Shown here in pieces: positions 14,541 through 21,233 of a stretch of 21,233 bases of DNA. Below the pieces are notes generated by a model. It made no database searches and had not been told where the DNA came from. It saw only the letters and a program-made list of their open reading frames with translations. Position numbers and translations under genes: made by a program. The stretch's first letter is position 1. Each line of letters starts with the position of its first letter. The DNA is from Bacteroidota bacterium (GTDB lineage: Bacteria > Bacteroidota > Bacteroidia > Bacteroidales > Prolixibacteraceae), in the NCBI GenBank assembly GCA_030691295.1, contig JAUYEQ010000350.1, forward strand, positions 1-21,233, in the 5' to 3' direction.

Positions 14541-15416
14541 ATGATAAAAAGAATCATCATTGTGGGATTATTTCTAATCTCACTTCAGACAACTTTTTCA
14601 CAAGATCAAAAAATTAATGTTGTAGTTATCGGTGCTCATCCTGATGATTGCGATCTGGATGCCGGCGGGACAGCTATTCTGTTTGCAAAGATGGGACATC
14701 GTGTTTTGTTTGTTTCAGCGACCAATGGTGATGCCGGTCATTTTAACAAAGGCGGCGAAGTGCTGGCAAAAATAAGGAAAGCCGAAGCTGCCGAGGCTGG
14801 CAAACGCTTTGGAATTACTTACAAAGTACTCGACAATCACGACGGATTGCTGATGCCTGATTTAAAACTTCGGTTAGAACTAATCAGGCTAATCAGGGAA
14901 TGGAATGCCGATGTGGTAATCGGGCATCGGCCTTACGACTACCATCCTGACCACCGGAACACGGCCATTGCCATACAGGACGCCGCTTATCTGGTCATTG
15001 TACCGAACATCGCTCCTGAAACGCCAGCGCTAAAAAAGAACCCGGTTTTTCTATATACCGAAGACCGGTTTCAGCAACCGAATCCATTTAGACCTGATAT
15101 TGTAGTGGATATTTCAGCAGTTTTCGAGCAGAAAATATATGCTTTGGCGGCACACGAGTCTCAATTTTTTGAATGGTTGCCCTGGACTTCCGGACAATTG
15201 GAAAGTGTTCCGAAAACTGAATCCGACCGCATCAAATGGCTGGCTGAAAAAAGAAAAGGAAGTCTCTCAAAAGAGATGAAGGCCGGATTAATCAAATGGT
15301 ACGGTGAAAAAGGAAATACGGCAAAATACGCCGAAGCATTTGAAATTTGCGAATACGGAAGCTATCCAAATGAGGAGGAAATCAGGAAACTTTTCCCAAT
15401 GCTGGTGAAAGAGTGA
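14541..15416 (+). CDS. Secreted PIG-L family deacetylase
   Basis: This is a 291-residue zinc-dependent N-acetylglucosaminyl deacetylase-like enzyme. Signal peptide: MIKRIIIVGLFLISLQTTFS. The metal and catalytic motif AHPDD lies at 32-36, right after the first strand, and the second metal-binding motif is HPDHRNTA; GDAGHF and the YDYHPDH region are also conserved. The family removes acetyl groups from GlcNAc-type sugars or glycolipids; the actual substrate is not known. A TTG at 14508 is in frame but lies within the upstream aldo/keto reductase gene, and it would place extra residues before the signal peptide, so the ATG at 14541 is used. It probably works with the exported reductase in carbohydrate metabolism (inference). 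Confidence 0.92.
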   Translation: MIKRIIIVGLFLISLQTTFSQDQKINVVVIGAHPDDCDLDAGGTAILFAKMGHRVLFVSATNGDAGHFNKGGEVLAKIRKAEAAEAGKRFGITYKVLDNHDGLLMPDLKLRLELIRLIREWNADVVIGHRPYDYHPDHRNTAIAIQDAAYLVIVPNIAPETPALKKNPVFLYTEDRFQQPNPFRPDIVVDISAVFEQKIYALAAHESQFFEWLPWTSGQLESVPKTESDRIKWLAEKRKGSLSKEMKAGLIKWYGEKGNTAKYAEAFEICEYGSYPNEEEIRKLFPMLVKE

Positions 15417-15504
15417 AGGAATGACTTTAGGAATACTGCGACTGGCAACTAGCTTCTAGCTGTGCAATTGGTTACTGAGACTGAACACTGCGACTGAACA
15501 CTGT
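15417..15504. repeat. ACTGA-type simple repeats between convergent genes
   Basis: The 88 bases between two convergent stop codons consist largely of imperfect repeats of the unit CTGAGACTGAACACTG and its variants. The same vocabulary is found at about 12505-12527 and 18087-18115, always next to a stop codon. No convincing terminator is visible here. Confidence 0.55.
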
Positions 15505-17145
15505 TTACTTCTTGGTCCGTTCAATTTCTTTCAGGTTGTCCATCTTTTTCTTCAGCAGGAAGCCTTTAATATCTTCTAGGTGTTCCTTCACCTGTTTGTT
15601 GCCGAATTCATACACTTTGGTTGCCAGTCCGTCGAGAAAATCGCGGTCGTGCGAAACAAGGATAATCGTTCCGTCGAAATCCTGCAGGGCGCTTTTCAGA
15701 ATGTCTTTGGTGCGCATGTCGAGGTGATTGGTCGGCTCATCCAGAATCAGCAGGTTCACCGGTTCGAGCAGCAGTTTCACCATTGCCAGCCGGGTTCTTT
15801 CTCCTCCTGAAAGCACTTTCACTTTTTTGGAAATATTGTCGCCACCGAACATGAATGCCCCGAGAAGATCTTTAATTTTGGTGCGGATATCGCCCACCGC
15901 CACATCGTCGATGGTCTGGAAAACGGTCAGTTCTTCATTCAGGAGCGATGCCTGATTTTGGGCAAAATAACCAATCATGGTGTTGTGCCCAAGCGCCATC
16001 TTTCCTTCGTAATCAATTTCACTCATAATGGCTTTTACGAGCGTCGATTTTCCTTCGCCGTTTTTACCCACGAAAGCAACTTTTTCGCCCCTTTCAATCG
16101 TCAGCGAAGCATTGGCAAAAACAAGGTGATCGCCATAACTTTTGCTCAGCTCTTCAACAATTACAGGGTAATTTCCTGAACGCGGCGATGGCGGAAATTT
16201 CAGGCGCAATGCCGAAGAATCCACTTCATCCACTTCAACAATTTCAAGCTTTTCGAGCATTTTCACCCGCGATCCGACTTGCAGTGTTTTGGAATATGTT
16301 CCCTTAAAACGATCGATAAACTCTGTTGTTTCAGCTATGAATTTCTGCTGCTCGTCGAAAGCTTTTTGCTGCTGCTCGCGGCGTTCGCGGCGCAGTTCAA
16401 GGTAATGCGAGTAGTTAACTTTATAGTCGTAAATACGACCCATCGTAACTTCGACGGTACGTGTGGTAATGTTGTCGATAAACGCCCGGTCATGCGAAAT
16501 CACAATCACCGCTTTGGCACTGTTAATCAGGAATTCTTCGAGCCATTGAATCGACTCGATGTCCATGTGATTGGTCGGCTCATCCAACAGAATCAAGTCA
16601 GGTTTCTGTAACAGGATTTTAGCCAGTTCAATGCGCATCCGCCAACCTCCGCTGAATTCGCTGGTCGGGCGGGTAAAATCTTCGCGCAGGAAACCCAATC
16701 CGAACAAAATCTTTTCCACTTCAGCATCGTAATTGATCTCTTCAATCGAATAATATTTTTCGCTCAAAGTAGAAACCCGCTCAATCAGATCAGAGTAATA
16801 GTCTGATTCATAATCGGTACGGGTGGCCAATTCTTCGTTCATGGCAGCAATTTCGCTTTCCATTTCTTTGATGCGCGAAAAAGCCTGCGCCGCTTCTTCA
16901 AAAACAGTACGGTTGTCTTCGGTTAACAAATGCTGTGGCAAATAAGCAATCACCGCATCTTTGGGTGCCGAAACCCTCCCTTTATTGGGCGTTCTTTCCC
17001 CTGCAATCACTTTCAGAAGCGTCGATTTTCCTGCCCCGTTTTTCCCCATCAATGCAATGCGGTCCTTTTCGTTGATCACAAATGAGATATCCGAAAAAAG
17101 GGCCGATCCGCCAAACTCCACTGTTAGTCCATCAACTGAAATCAT
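15505..17145 (-). CDS. ABC-F family ATPase (translation factor)
   Basis: This 546-residue protein has two nucleotide-binding domains and no membrane segment, the ABC-F layout of ribosome-associated factors that rescue stalled or drug-bound ribosomes. Domain 1 has Walker A GKNGAGKST (34-42), signature SGGWRMR and Walker B LLDEPTNHMD. Domain 2 has Walker A GKNGEGKST, signature SGGERTR and Walker B LILDEPTNHLD. The linker between them contains the charged P-site tRNA-interaction helix region (RRERREQQQKAFDEQQKF). The C-terminus is short and lysine-rich, without the long Uup-type coiled coil, so it is closer to the YbiT/EttA-like group; the exact subfamily is uncertain. A TATCTTTG -7 box lies 24 bases upstream of the ATG. 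Confidence 0.93.
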   Translation of the reverse strand: MISVDGLTVEFGGSALFSDISFVINEKDRIALMGKNGAGKSTLLKVIAGERTPNKGRVSAPKDAVIAYLPQHLLTEDNRTVFEEAAQAFSRIKEMESEIAAMNEELATRTDYESDYYSDLIERVSTLSEKYYSIEEINYDAEVEKILFGLGFLREDFTRPTSEFSGGWRMRIELAKILLQKPDLILLDEPTNHMDIESIQWLEEFLINSAKAVIVISHDRAFIDNITTRTVEVTMGRIYDYKVNYSHYLELRRERREQQQKAFDEQQKFIAETTEFIDRFKGTYSKTLQVGSRVKMLEKLEIVEVDEVDSSALRLKFPPSPRSGNYPVIVEELSKSYGDHLVFANASLTIERGEKVAFVGKNGEGKSTLVKAIMSEIDYEGKMALGHNTMIGYFAQNQASLLNEELTVFQTIDDVAVGDIRTKIKDLLGAFMFGGDNISKKVKVLSGGERTRLAMVKLLLEPVNLLILDEPTNHLDMRTKDILKSALQDFDGTIILVSHDRDFLDGLATKVYEFGNKQVKEHLEDIKGFLLKKKMDNLKEIERTKK

Positions 17146-17168
17146 TCTATCCTGTTTTTTTGAAGGCG

Positions 17169-17176
17169 CAAAGATA
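17169..17176 (-). promoter_or_regulatory. -7 box of the ABC-F gene
   Basis: On the minus strand TATCTTTG fits TAnnTTTG and is 24-31 bases upstream of the start codon. No -33 box is visible. Confidence 0.45.
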
Positions 17177-17292
17177 TACGTTTTGCCGGAAGAAAATTAA
17201 ACCGCTGTTTTATCGTTTCATCATCTTTGTGAATGTCGGCCTCGTTGTTTACATTTACCCAAAATATTAATTCCTGAAAATTTATACCCATT

Positions 17293-18069
17293 ATGAAACG
17301 GATTATAACATTCTCAATTATTCTTTGTGCTCTTGCAGCAGGCAGTTTTGGCCAGAAAACGGTTGGTTTAGACAATTGGTTCAATCACGAAACCAATGCC
17401 AAAACCGGCAAAATTTATCATTACACCTGGGACGACAGTGCCATGAGCGGATTTTCGCAACTTGGCGATTTGTTTGTAAACCGCGGCGCAATATTAAAAA
17501 CCATTGCCTCTAAACCCAGCAGCAAGTCTTTGAAAGGTATTGATGTCTATATTATTGTCGATCCGGATACCACCAAAGAAAACCCAAATCCAAATTATGT
17601 GGATGCTGCCGATGTTAAATTTCTGAAAAAATGGGTTAAAAAAGGTGGCGTTCTGTTGTTGATGGCCAACGACGGCCCCAACTGCGAATTCACCCATTTC
17701 AATAAACTGGCCGAAGTGTTTGGGTTCAGGTTTCAAACACAAACGCTGAATCCGGTAATTAACCGCGATTGGGAGATGGGTGCCGAAACCAACCTGCCCA
17801 ACCATCAACTTTTTTCAGGAGTGAATAAAATTTACATGAAAGAAGTTGGGCCGATCGTTTTGTCGAAAAATGCAAAATCGGTTTTGAAGGATGGTGACGT
17901 AAAATCGGTTTTTATTGCTGAGACCCAATTCGGTAAAGGTTATGTGATGGCTGTCGGCGATCCGTGGCTTTACAACGAATACATCGACCACTGGTTGTTG
18001 CCCGATAGTTTCGACAACCTGAAAGCCGCGAATAATCTGGTGGATTTACTACTAAAAAAGTCAAAATAA
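17293..18069 (+). CDS. Secreted DUF4350-like protein
   Basis: This is a 258-residue exported protein with a signal peptide (MKRIITFSIILCALAAGSFG). The mature part begins VGLDNWFNHETNAKTGKIYH, continues with a Rossmann-like flavodoxin/glutamine-amidotransferase fold (IDVYIIVDPDTTKENPNPNY, KKGGVLLLMANDGPNCEF) and ends VMAVGDPWLYNEYIDHWLL. This resembles the DUF4350-type domain that in Bacteroidota is often fused to, or sits near, unsaturated rhamnogalacturonyl hydrolases of family GH88/105. Here the module is alone, without the hydrolase domain. It is probably a periplasmic accessory or binding protein of glycan metabolism; enzymatic activity is not evident. Start chosen by the signal peptide. 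It is divergent from the ABC-F gene and followed 81 bases later by the deaminase gene. Confidence 0.78.
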   Translation: MKRIITFSIILCALAAGSFGQKTVGLDNWFNHETNAKTGKIYHYTWDDSAMSGFSQLGDLFVNRGAILKTIASKPSSKSLKGIDVYIIVDPDTTKENPNPNYVDAADVKFLKKWVKKGGVLLLMANDGPNCEFTHFNKLAEVFGFRFQTQTLNPVINRDWEMGAETNLPNHQLFSGVNKIYMKEVGPIVLSKNAKSVLKDGDVKSVFIAETQFGKGYVMAVGDPWLYNEYIDHWLLPDSFDNLKAANNLVDLLLKKSK

Positions 18070-18102
18070 TTGCAGACAGGCATTTCTGAAAACTGAGACT
18101 GA

Positions 18103-19161
<1,059 letters not shown>

Positions 19162-19163
19162 TA

Positions 19164-19216
19164 ATACTCCCACTAAGCCACAAAGTGCACAAAGAAAAAA
19201 GAAAAACTTTGTGGGA
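19164..19216. repeat. Left palindromic repeat flanking GxxExxY
   Basis: The sequence starts ATACTCC and contains CCACAAAG (19178-19185), which pairs with CTTTGTGG (19207-19214). A second CACAAAG lies between. Its left arm is a direct repeat (about 28 of 36 bases) of the element that starts at 19673, on the other side of the gene. It seems to be a shorter, internally deleted copy. Confidence 0.65.
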
Positions 19217-19284
19217 TTGTTTTCAGAATTGCTTATCAAAAAAGAAAACAAAAGCTTATATTAGTTGGGCAAAATCCTACAACT

Positions 19285-19668
19285 ATGACAGAGAATGAAT
19301 TAGCCAAAATCGCAGTTGACATTTGTTTTAAAATACATTTAACCCTCGGACCCGGATTATTGGAAAGTGTGTATGAAGCTGCCTTTGCCTATGAATTGAA
19401 CAAACGAGGAATTGCTTATACACGCCAGCAGGCAATCGTTGCAGTATATGAAGATGTGGTTCTTGATGTTGGGTTCAGGGCGGACATTATTATGGAGAAA
19501 AAACTGATCATTGAATTAAAATCAGTGGCGCATTTAGAAAGAGTTCATCACAAAACCGTTCTTACATACATGAAACTTGCCGGAATAAAGTTGGCCCTTT
19601 TGGTTAATTTCAATGTTGATTTGATAAAGGATGGCATACACAGAAAAATATTGGGTGAGTTATTATAA
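19285..19668 (+). CDS. GxxExxY protein (PD-(D/E)XK-like)
   Basis: This is a 127-residue protein with the name-giving motif at 24-30 (GLLESVY, preceded by LGP). A nuclease-like core follows: FRADIIMEKKLIIELKSV has the D...ExK order of PD-(D/E)XK enzymes, and a final segment includes HHKTVLTYMKLAGIKLALLVNFN. The function of the family is not established; DNA nuclease activity is inferred from the fold. The gene is complete and sits alone between two related palindromic repeats built on CACAAAG/CTTTGTG. I have repeatedly seen this arrangement with GxxExxY genes, so the gene and repeats may form a mobile cassette. No TAnnTTTG promoter was seen. Confidence 0.9.
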   Translation: MTENELAKIAVDICFKIHLTLGPGLLESVYEAAFAYELNKRGIAYTRQQAIVAVYEDVVLDVGFRADIIMEKKLIIELKSVAHLERVHHKTVLTYMKLAGIKLALLVNFNVDLIKDGIHRKILGELL

Positions 19669-19672
19669 GACG

Positions 19673-19744
19673 ATACTCCAGCAAAGGCACAAAGAACACA
19701 AAGAATACTAAAAATAACTTTGTGACCTTGGTGCCTTTGTGGGA
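19673..19744. repeat. Right palindromic repeat flanking GxxExxY
   Basis: The left arm at about 19682-19702 (AAAGGCAC, then AAAG, then CACAAAG) pairs with the right arm at about 19719-19740 (CTTTGTG, then CTT, then GTGCCTTT) with about three mismatches and an A/T-rich loop. It begins five bases after the GxxExxY stop and starts with the same ATACTCC as the left copy. It could also serve as a terminator-like hairpin for the gene. Confidence 0.7.
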
Positions 19745-19748
19745 ATTA

Positions 19749-19877
19749 TTAAAAGTAAATAGCAGCCAGAAAGTCGATTTTGGCGATTGAGTTTTCAGCG
19801 TTGAATTCAGGATCGGCTTCACTTTCCACAACGGCAAACTGATCAATCAATGTTTGCTGCTCATCAGTACTGAACAC
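19749..19877 (-). CDS. Possible 42-residue protein downstream of ric
   Basis: A short open frame starts with GTG five bases after the ric stop codon on the same strand and ends at a TAA at 19749-19751. The product is acidic and well-behaved in composition (FSTDEQQTLIDQFAVVESEA, ending FLAAIYF), with codons similar to those of the neighbours. There is no ATG in frame and no recognisable domain. It could be a small partner translated by coupling to ric, or the tail of a lost gene cut by the repeat that follows at 19744. I do not recognise it. Confidence 0.33.
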   Translation of the reverse strand: MFSTDEQQTLIDQFAVVESEADPEFNAENSIAKIDFLAAIYF

Positions 19878-19882
19878 ATTTA

Positions 19883-20584
19883 TTAATTTGCGAGTGTTAA
19901 TGCTTTTGGGTATAAAATGTTGTTTTCGAGATGAACGTGCGTGTGCAAATCATCTTCAAACTCTTCCAGAAGTTTAAAAGCCACACGGTAAGTGTTGCAG
20001 GCATCGTCAGGAATGGCATATCCGTTGGTAATCTCATTGATTTTATCCATCGCACCGCCGGCAAATTCATGTTCTCCGCTCATGCGCGAAATTTCACTGA
20101 TGATGGTAGCTTTTGTTTCTGAAGTAGCACTTTTCATCACCTCTTTAATGGCCGGGAAAAGAACTTCCTCTTCCTGTTTCAGGTGCTGTCTCAACTCGCT
20201 GTTTATTTCTGAAAACAGTGAAGCTACTTCTAATAACTCCGGATGGTTTTCGCCGTGTACATCGGCAATTTTCCCGGTGTAAAACACCAATTCCGGCAGG
20301 CTTTTCAATACATATTTGTGATGCGTGTTCATAATATAGTCGGCCAGGAAACCCAGTTCCCAATTGTTAAAATCCTGATGTTGTCCGGGTGAAGATTGTT
20401 CCAGCTCTTTCAAGTCGATGGTCAACTTTTCTGCATCAAGGTTTTTTTCACTGCAGGCCAGTTCTATCGATTTGTTCCCTCCGCAGCAGAAATCTATACC
20501 TGCCTGTTTAAAAATTGCAGCTGCACGATAATCGTCTGCCACTATCTGTCCAATTGTTCTCGATTCAATTTTTTCTGTTGTCAT
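19883..20584 (-). CDS. ric: RIC iron-sulfur cluster repair protein (YtfE/ScdA)
   Basis: This is a 233-residue di-iron protein that helps restore Fe-S centres damaged by NO and oxidants. The N-terminal ScdA_N (DUF542) domain, residues about 5-60, carries the GIDFCCGGNK motif (C33, C34). The hemerythrin-like domain follows, with ligand positions H88/H89 (NTHHKYV), H134 and E138 (LRQHLKQEEE), H172 (SGEHEF), and H216 and E220 (DDLHTHVHLE), matching the spacing of E. coli YtfE. Length and order are those of the family. It is divergently transcribed from an Rrf2 regulator with which it shares a 138-base intergenic region, and it has a complete TTG-N19-TACTTTTG promoter. It belongs functionally with hcp, frdX and the Crp-type gene in this window. 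Confidence 0.94.
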   Translation of the reverse strand: MTTEKIESRTIGQIVADDYRAAAIFKQAGIDFCCGGNKSIELACSEKNLDAEKLTIDLKELEQSSPGQHQDFNNWELGFLADYIMNTHHKYVLKSLPELVFYTGKIADVHGENHPELLEVASLFSEINSELRQHLKQEEEVLFPAIKEVMKSATSETKATIISEISRMSGEHEFAGGAMDKINEITNGYAIPDDACNTYRVAFKLLEEFEDDLHTHVHLENNILYPKALTLAN

Positions 20585-20610
20585 ACTGTTTGTGTTAATT
20601 ATTTCGGATA

Positions 20611-20640
20611 CAAAAGTATGAATATATTTTTAATGGACAA
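20611..20640 (-). promoter_or_regulatory. Promoter of ric
   Basis: On the minus strand TTG (20638-20640) is followed after 19 bases by TACTTTTG (20611-20618), matching the Bacteroidota -33/-7 pattern. The ATG is 27 bases beyond the -7 box. Confidence 0.7.
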
Positions 20641-20673
20641 TAAGGTCTTTTAGTATTTATAGAAAATTATTTA

Positions 20674-20681
20674 TATTTTTG
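20674..20681 (+). promoter_or_regulatory. -7 box of the Rrf2 gene
   Basis: TATTTTTG fits TAnnTTTG, 42-49 bases before the ATG. The -33 region lacks TTTG and is very AT-rich. The two divergent -7 boxes face away from each other across about 55 bases, so one operator could control both. No clear palindrome was found. Confidence 0.45.
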
Positions 20682-20722
20682 CTGAAGTTTTTGAAGTGAA
20701 TATAAAATAACAATCCTGAAAA

Positions 20723-21154
20723 ATGTTCAATAAAGAAACAGAATATGCACTGCGAAGCCTGGTTTACATTCAGCATCAGAATTACCAGAACCTGCGTCCG
20801 GGTATCGAAGAAATTGCGAAAGAGATAGAAGCGCCACAGGCATACACGGCCAAAATCCTTCAGCGGATGGTTCGTATTGGCTTTGTGAATTCAATCAAAG
20901 GAAAGGGTGGGGGATTTGTTTTCGACGAATCGAAACCGAAAATTACCCTGAAACAATTGATTCTAGCGACAGAAGGTGCAAAGATTCTGGAAGGTTGTGG
21001 ATTCGGGATGAAATATTGCGACGCCGAAAATCCATGTCCGCTGCACGATCAGTTTGGTCCGATCCGGGATTCCATCAACCGGCTGGTGAGCGAAGAAACC
21101 ATCCAAAGTCTGGCCCGTAAAACCAATCAGGCTTTCAAAGTGTTGATTCATTGA
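20723..21154 (+). CDS. Rrf2-family Fe-S regulator
   Basis: This is a 143-residue Rrf2-type winged-helix regulator. The N-terminus MFNKETEYALRSLVYIQHQN and helix-turn-helix (IEEIAKEIEAPQAYTAKILQ, then LQRMVRIGFVNSIKGKGGGF) are typical. Three cysteines, C92, C99 and C105 (GCGFGMKYCDAENPCPLH), mark a probable Fe-S cluster-binding loop. The spacing C-x6-C-x5-C is longer at the first gap than in E. coli IscR (x5) or NsrR (x4). A sensor role for NO or Fe-S status is likely from the divergent ric gene. No partner genes of an isc or suf operon are next to it. The ATG at 20723 is supported by the canonical N-terminus. Confidence 0.92.
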   Translation: MFNKETEYALRSLVYIQHQNYQNLRPGIEEIAKEIEAPQAYTAKILQRMVRIGFVNSIKGKGGGFVFDESKPKITLKQLILATEGAKILEGCGFGMKYCDAENPCPLHDQFGPIRDSINRLVSEETIQSLARKTNQAFKVLIH

Positions 21155-21233
21155 TGTGCCAATAAATATGCTTTATCCAATAATTAAAAATCTATACAAT
21201 GAGTGAATTGATTAATACCTAAATTGAGCGATT
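21155..21233 (+). other. Window end, possible start of a further gene
   Basis: After the Rrf2 stop the DNA is AT-rich. An ATG at 21199 opens MSELINT and then meets TAA at 21220, after which the frame continues IER to the edge. It may be a chance ORF or a gene with a nonsense mutation; the window is too short to decide. Confidence 0.2.

Overview
The window looks like a chromosomal segment of a Bacteroidota bacterium, probably a marine or anaerobic Bacteroidia lineage such as Marinilabiliales/Prolixibacteraceae (lineage is inference). The evidence is: promoter -7 boxes of the TAnnTTTG type in front of many genes; start codons that mostly lack a Shine-Dalgarno sequence (PadR and the deaminase are exceptions); and a typical gene set of PadR-PspC, two head-GIN/toast-rack DUF2807 proteins, GxxExxY, a stand-alone AAA ATPase with a winged helix, a Tat-targeted aldo/keto reductase and an ABC-F protein. 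No rRNA, tRNA, CRISPR array or intact insertion sequence is visible.

Layout. 1-2830: a minus-strand block made of a secreted protein with E-x-W-M repeats, a PadR regulator and a large PspC membrane protein, closed by a strong terminator near 98-136. 2830-3400: AT-rich DNA followed by a MITE-like array of small hairpins bracketed by a 19-bp inverted repeat. 3464-5806: a convergent pair, a YbjJ-like MFS transporter and an AAA ATPase, with a 50-bp palindrome over the ATPase promoter. 5996-10031: a nitrosative-stress cluster of hcp (hybrid cluster protein, broken by a one-base frameshift), a ferredoxin-like FrdX protein and a divergent Crp/Fnr regulator of the HcpR type. Between the last two lies a decayed RhuM-family gene. 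10059-13260: PgeF (peptidoglycan editing), then a secreted beta-sandwich protein and two tandem DUF2807 proteins on the minus strand. 13465-15416: aldo/keto reductase and PIG-L deacetylase in tandem. 15505-18069: an ABC-F translation factor divergent from a secreted DUF4350-like protein. 18151-19668: an adenine deaminase-type enzyme and a GxxExxY gene flanked by two palindromic repeats. 19749-21154: RIC (iron-cluster repair, YtfE/ScdA) divergent from an Rrf2 regulator with three cysteines.

How it fits together. The clearest theme is defence against NO. Hcp reduces NO, FrdX is its usual iron-sulfur neighbour, the Crp-type protein is the likely regulator, and 10 kb away RIC repairs NO-damaged Fe-S centres beside a likely NO/Fe-S-sensing Rrf2 protein. 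A perfect 16-bp palindrome (TGTAAC-N4-GTTACA) sits about 42 bases upstream of the predicted frdX start, the class II position for a Crp/Fnr activator. A second theme is envelope stress (PadR, PspC, DUF2807, PgeF). No complete new system is evident. The points most worth following are the repeat-flanked GxxExxY cassette, the hairpin array, the palindrome at the ATPase promoter, the frdX operator and the RhuM relic.
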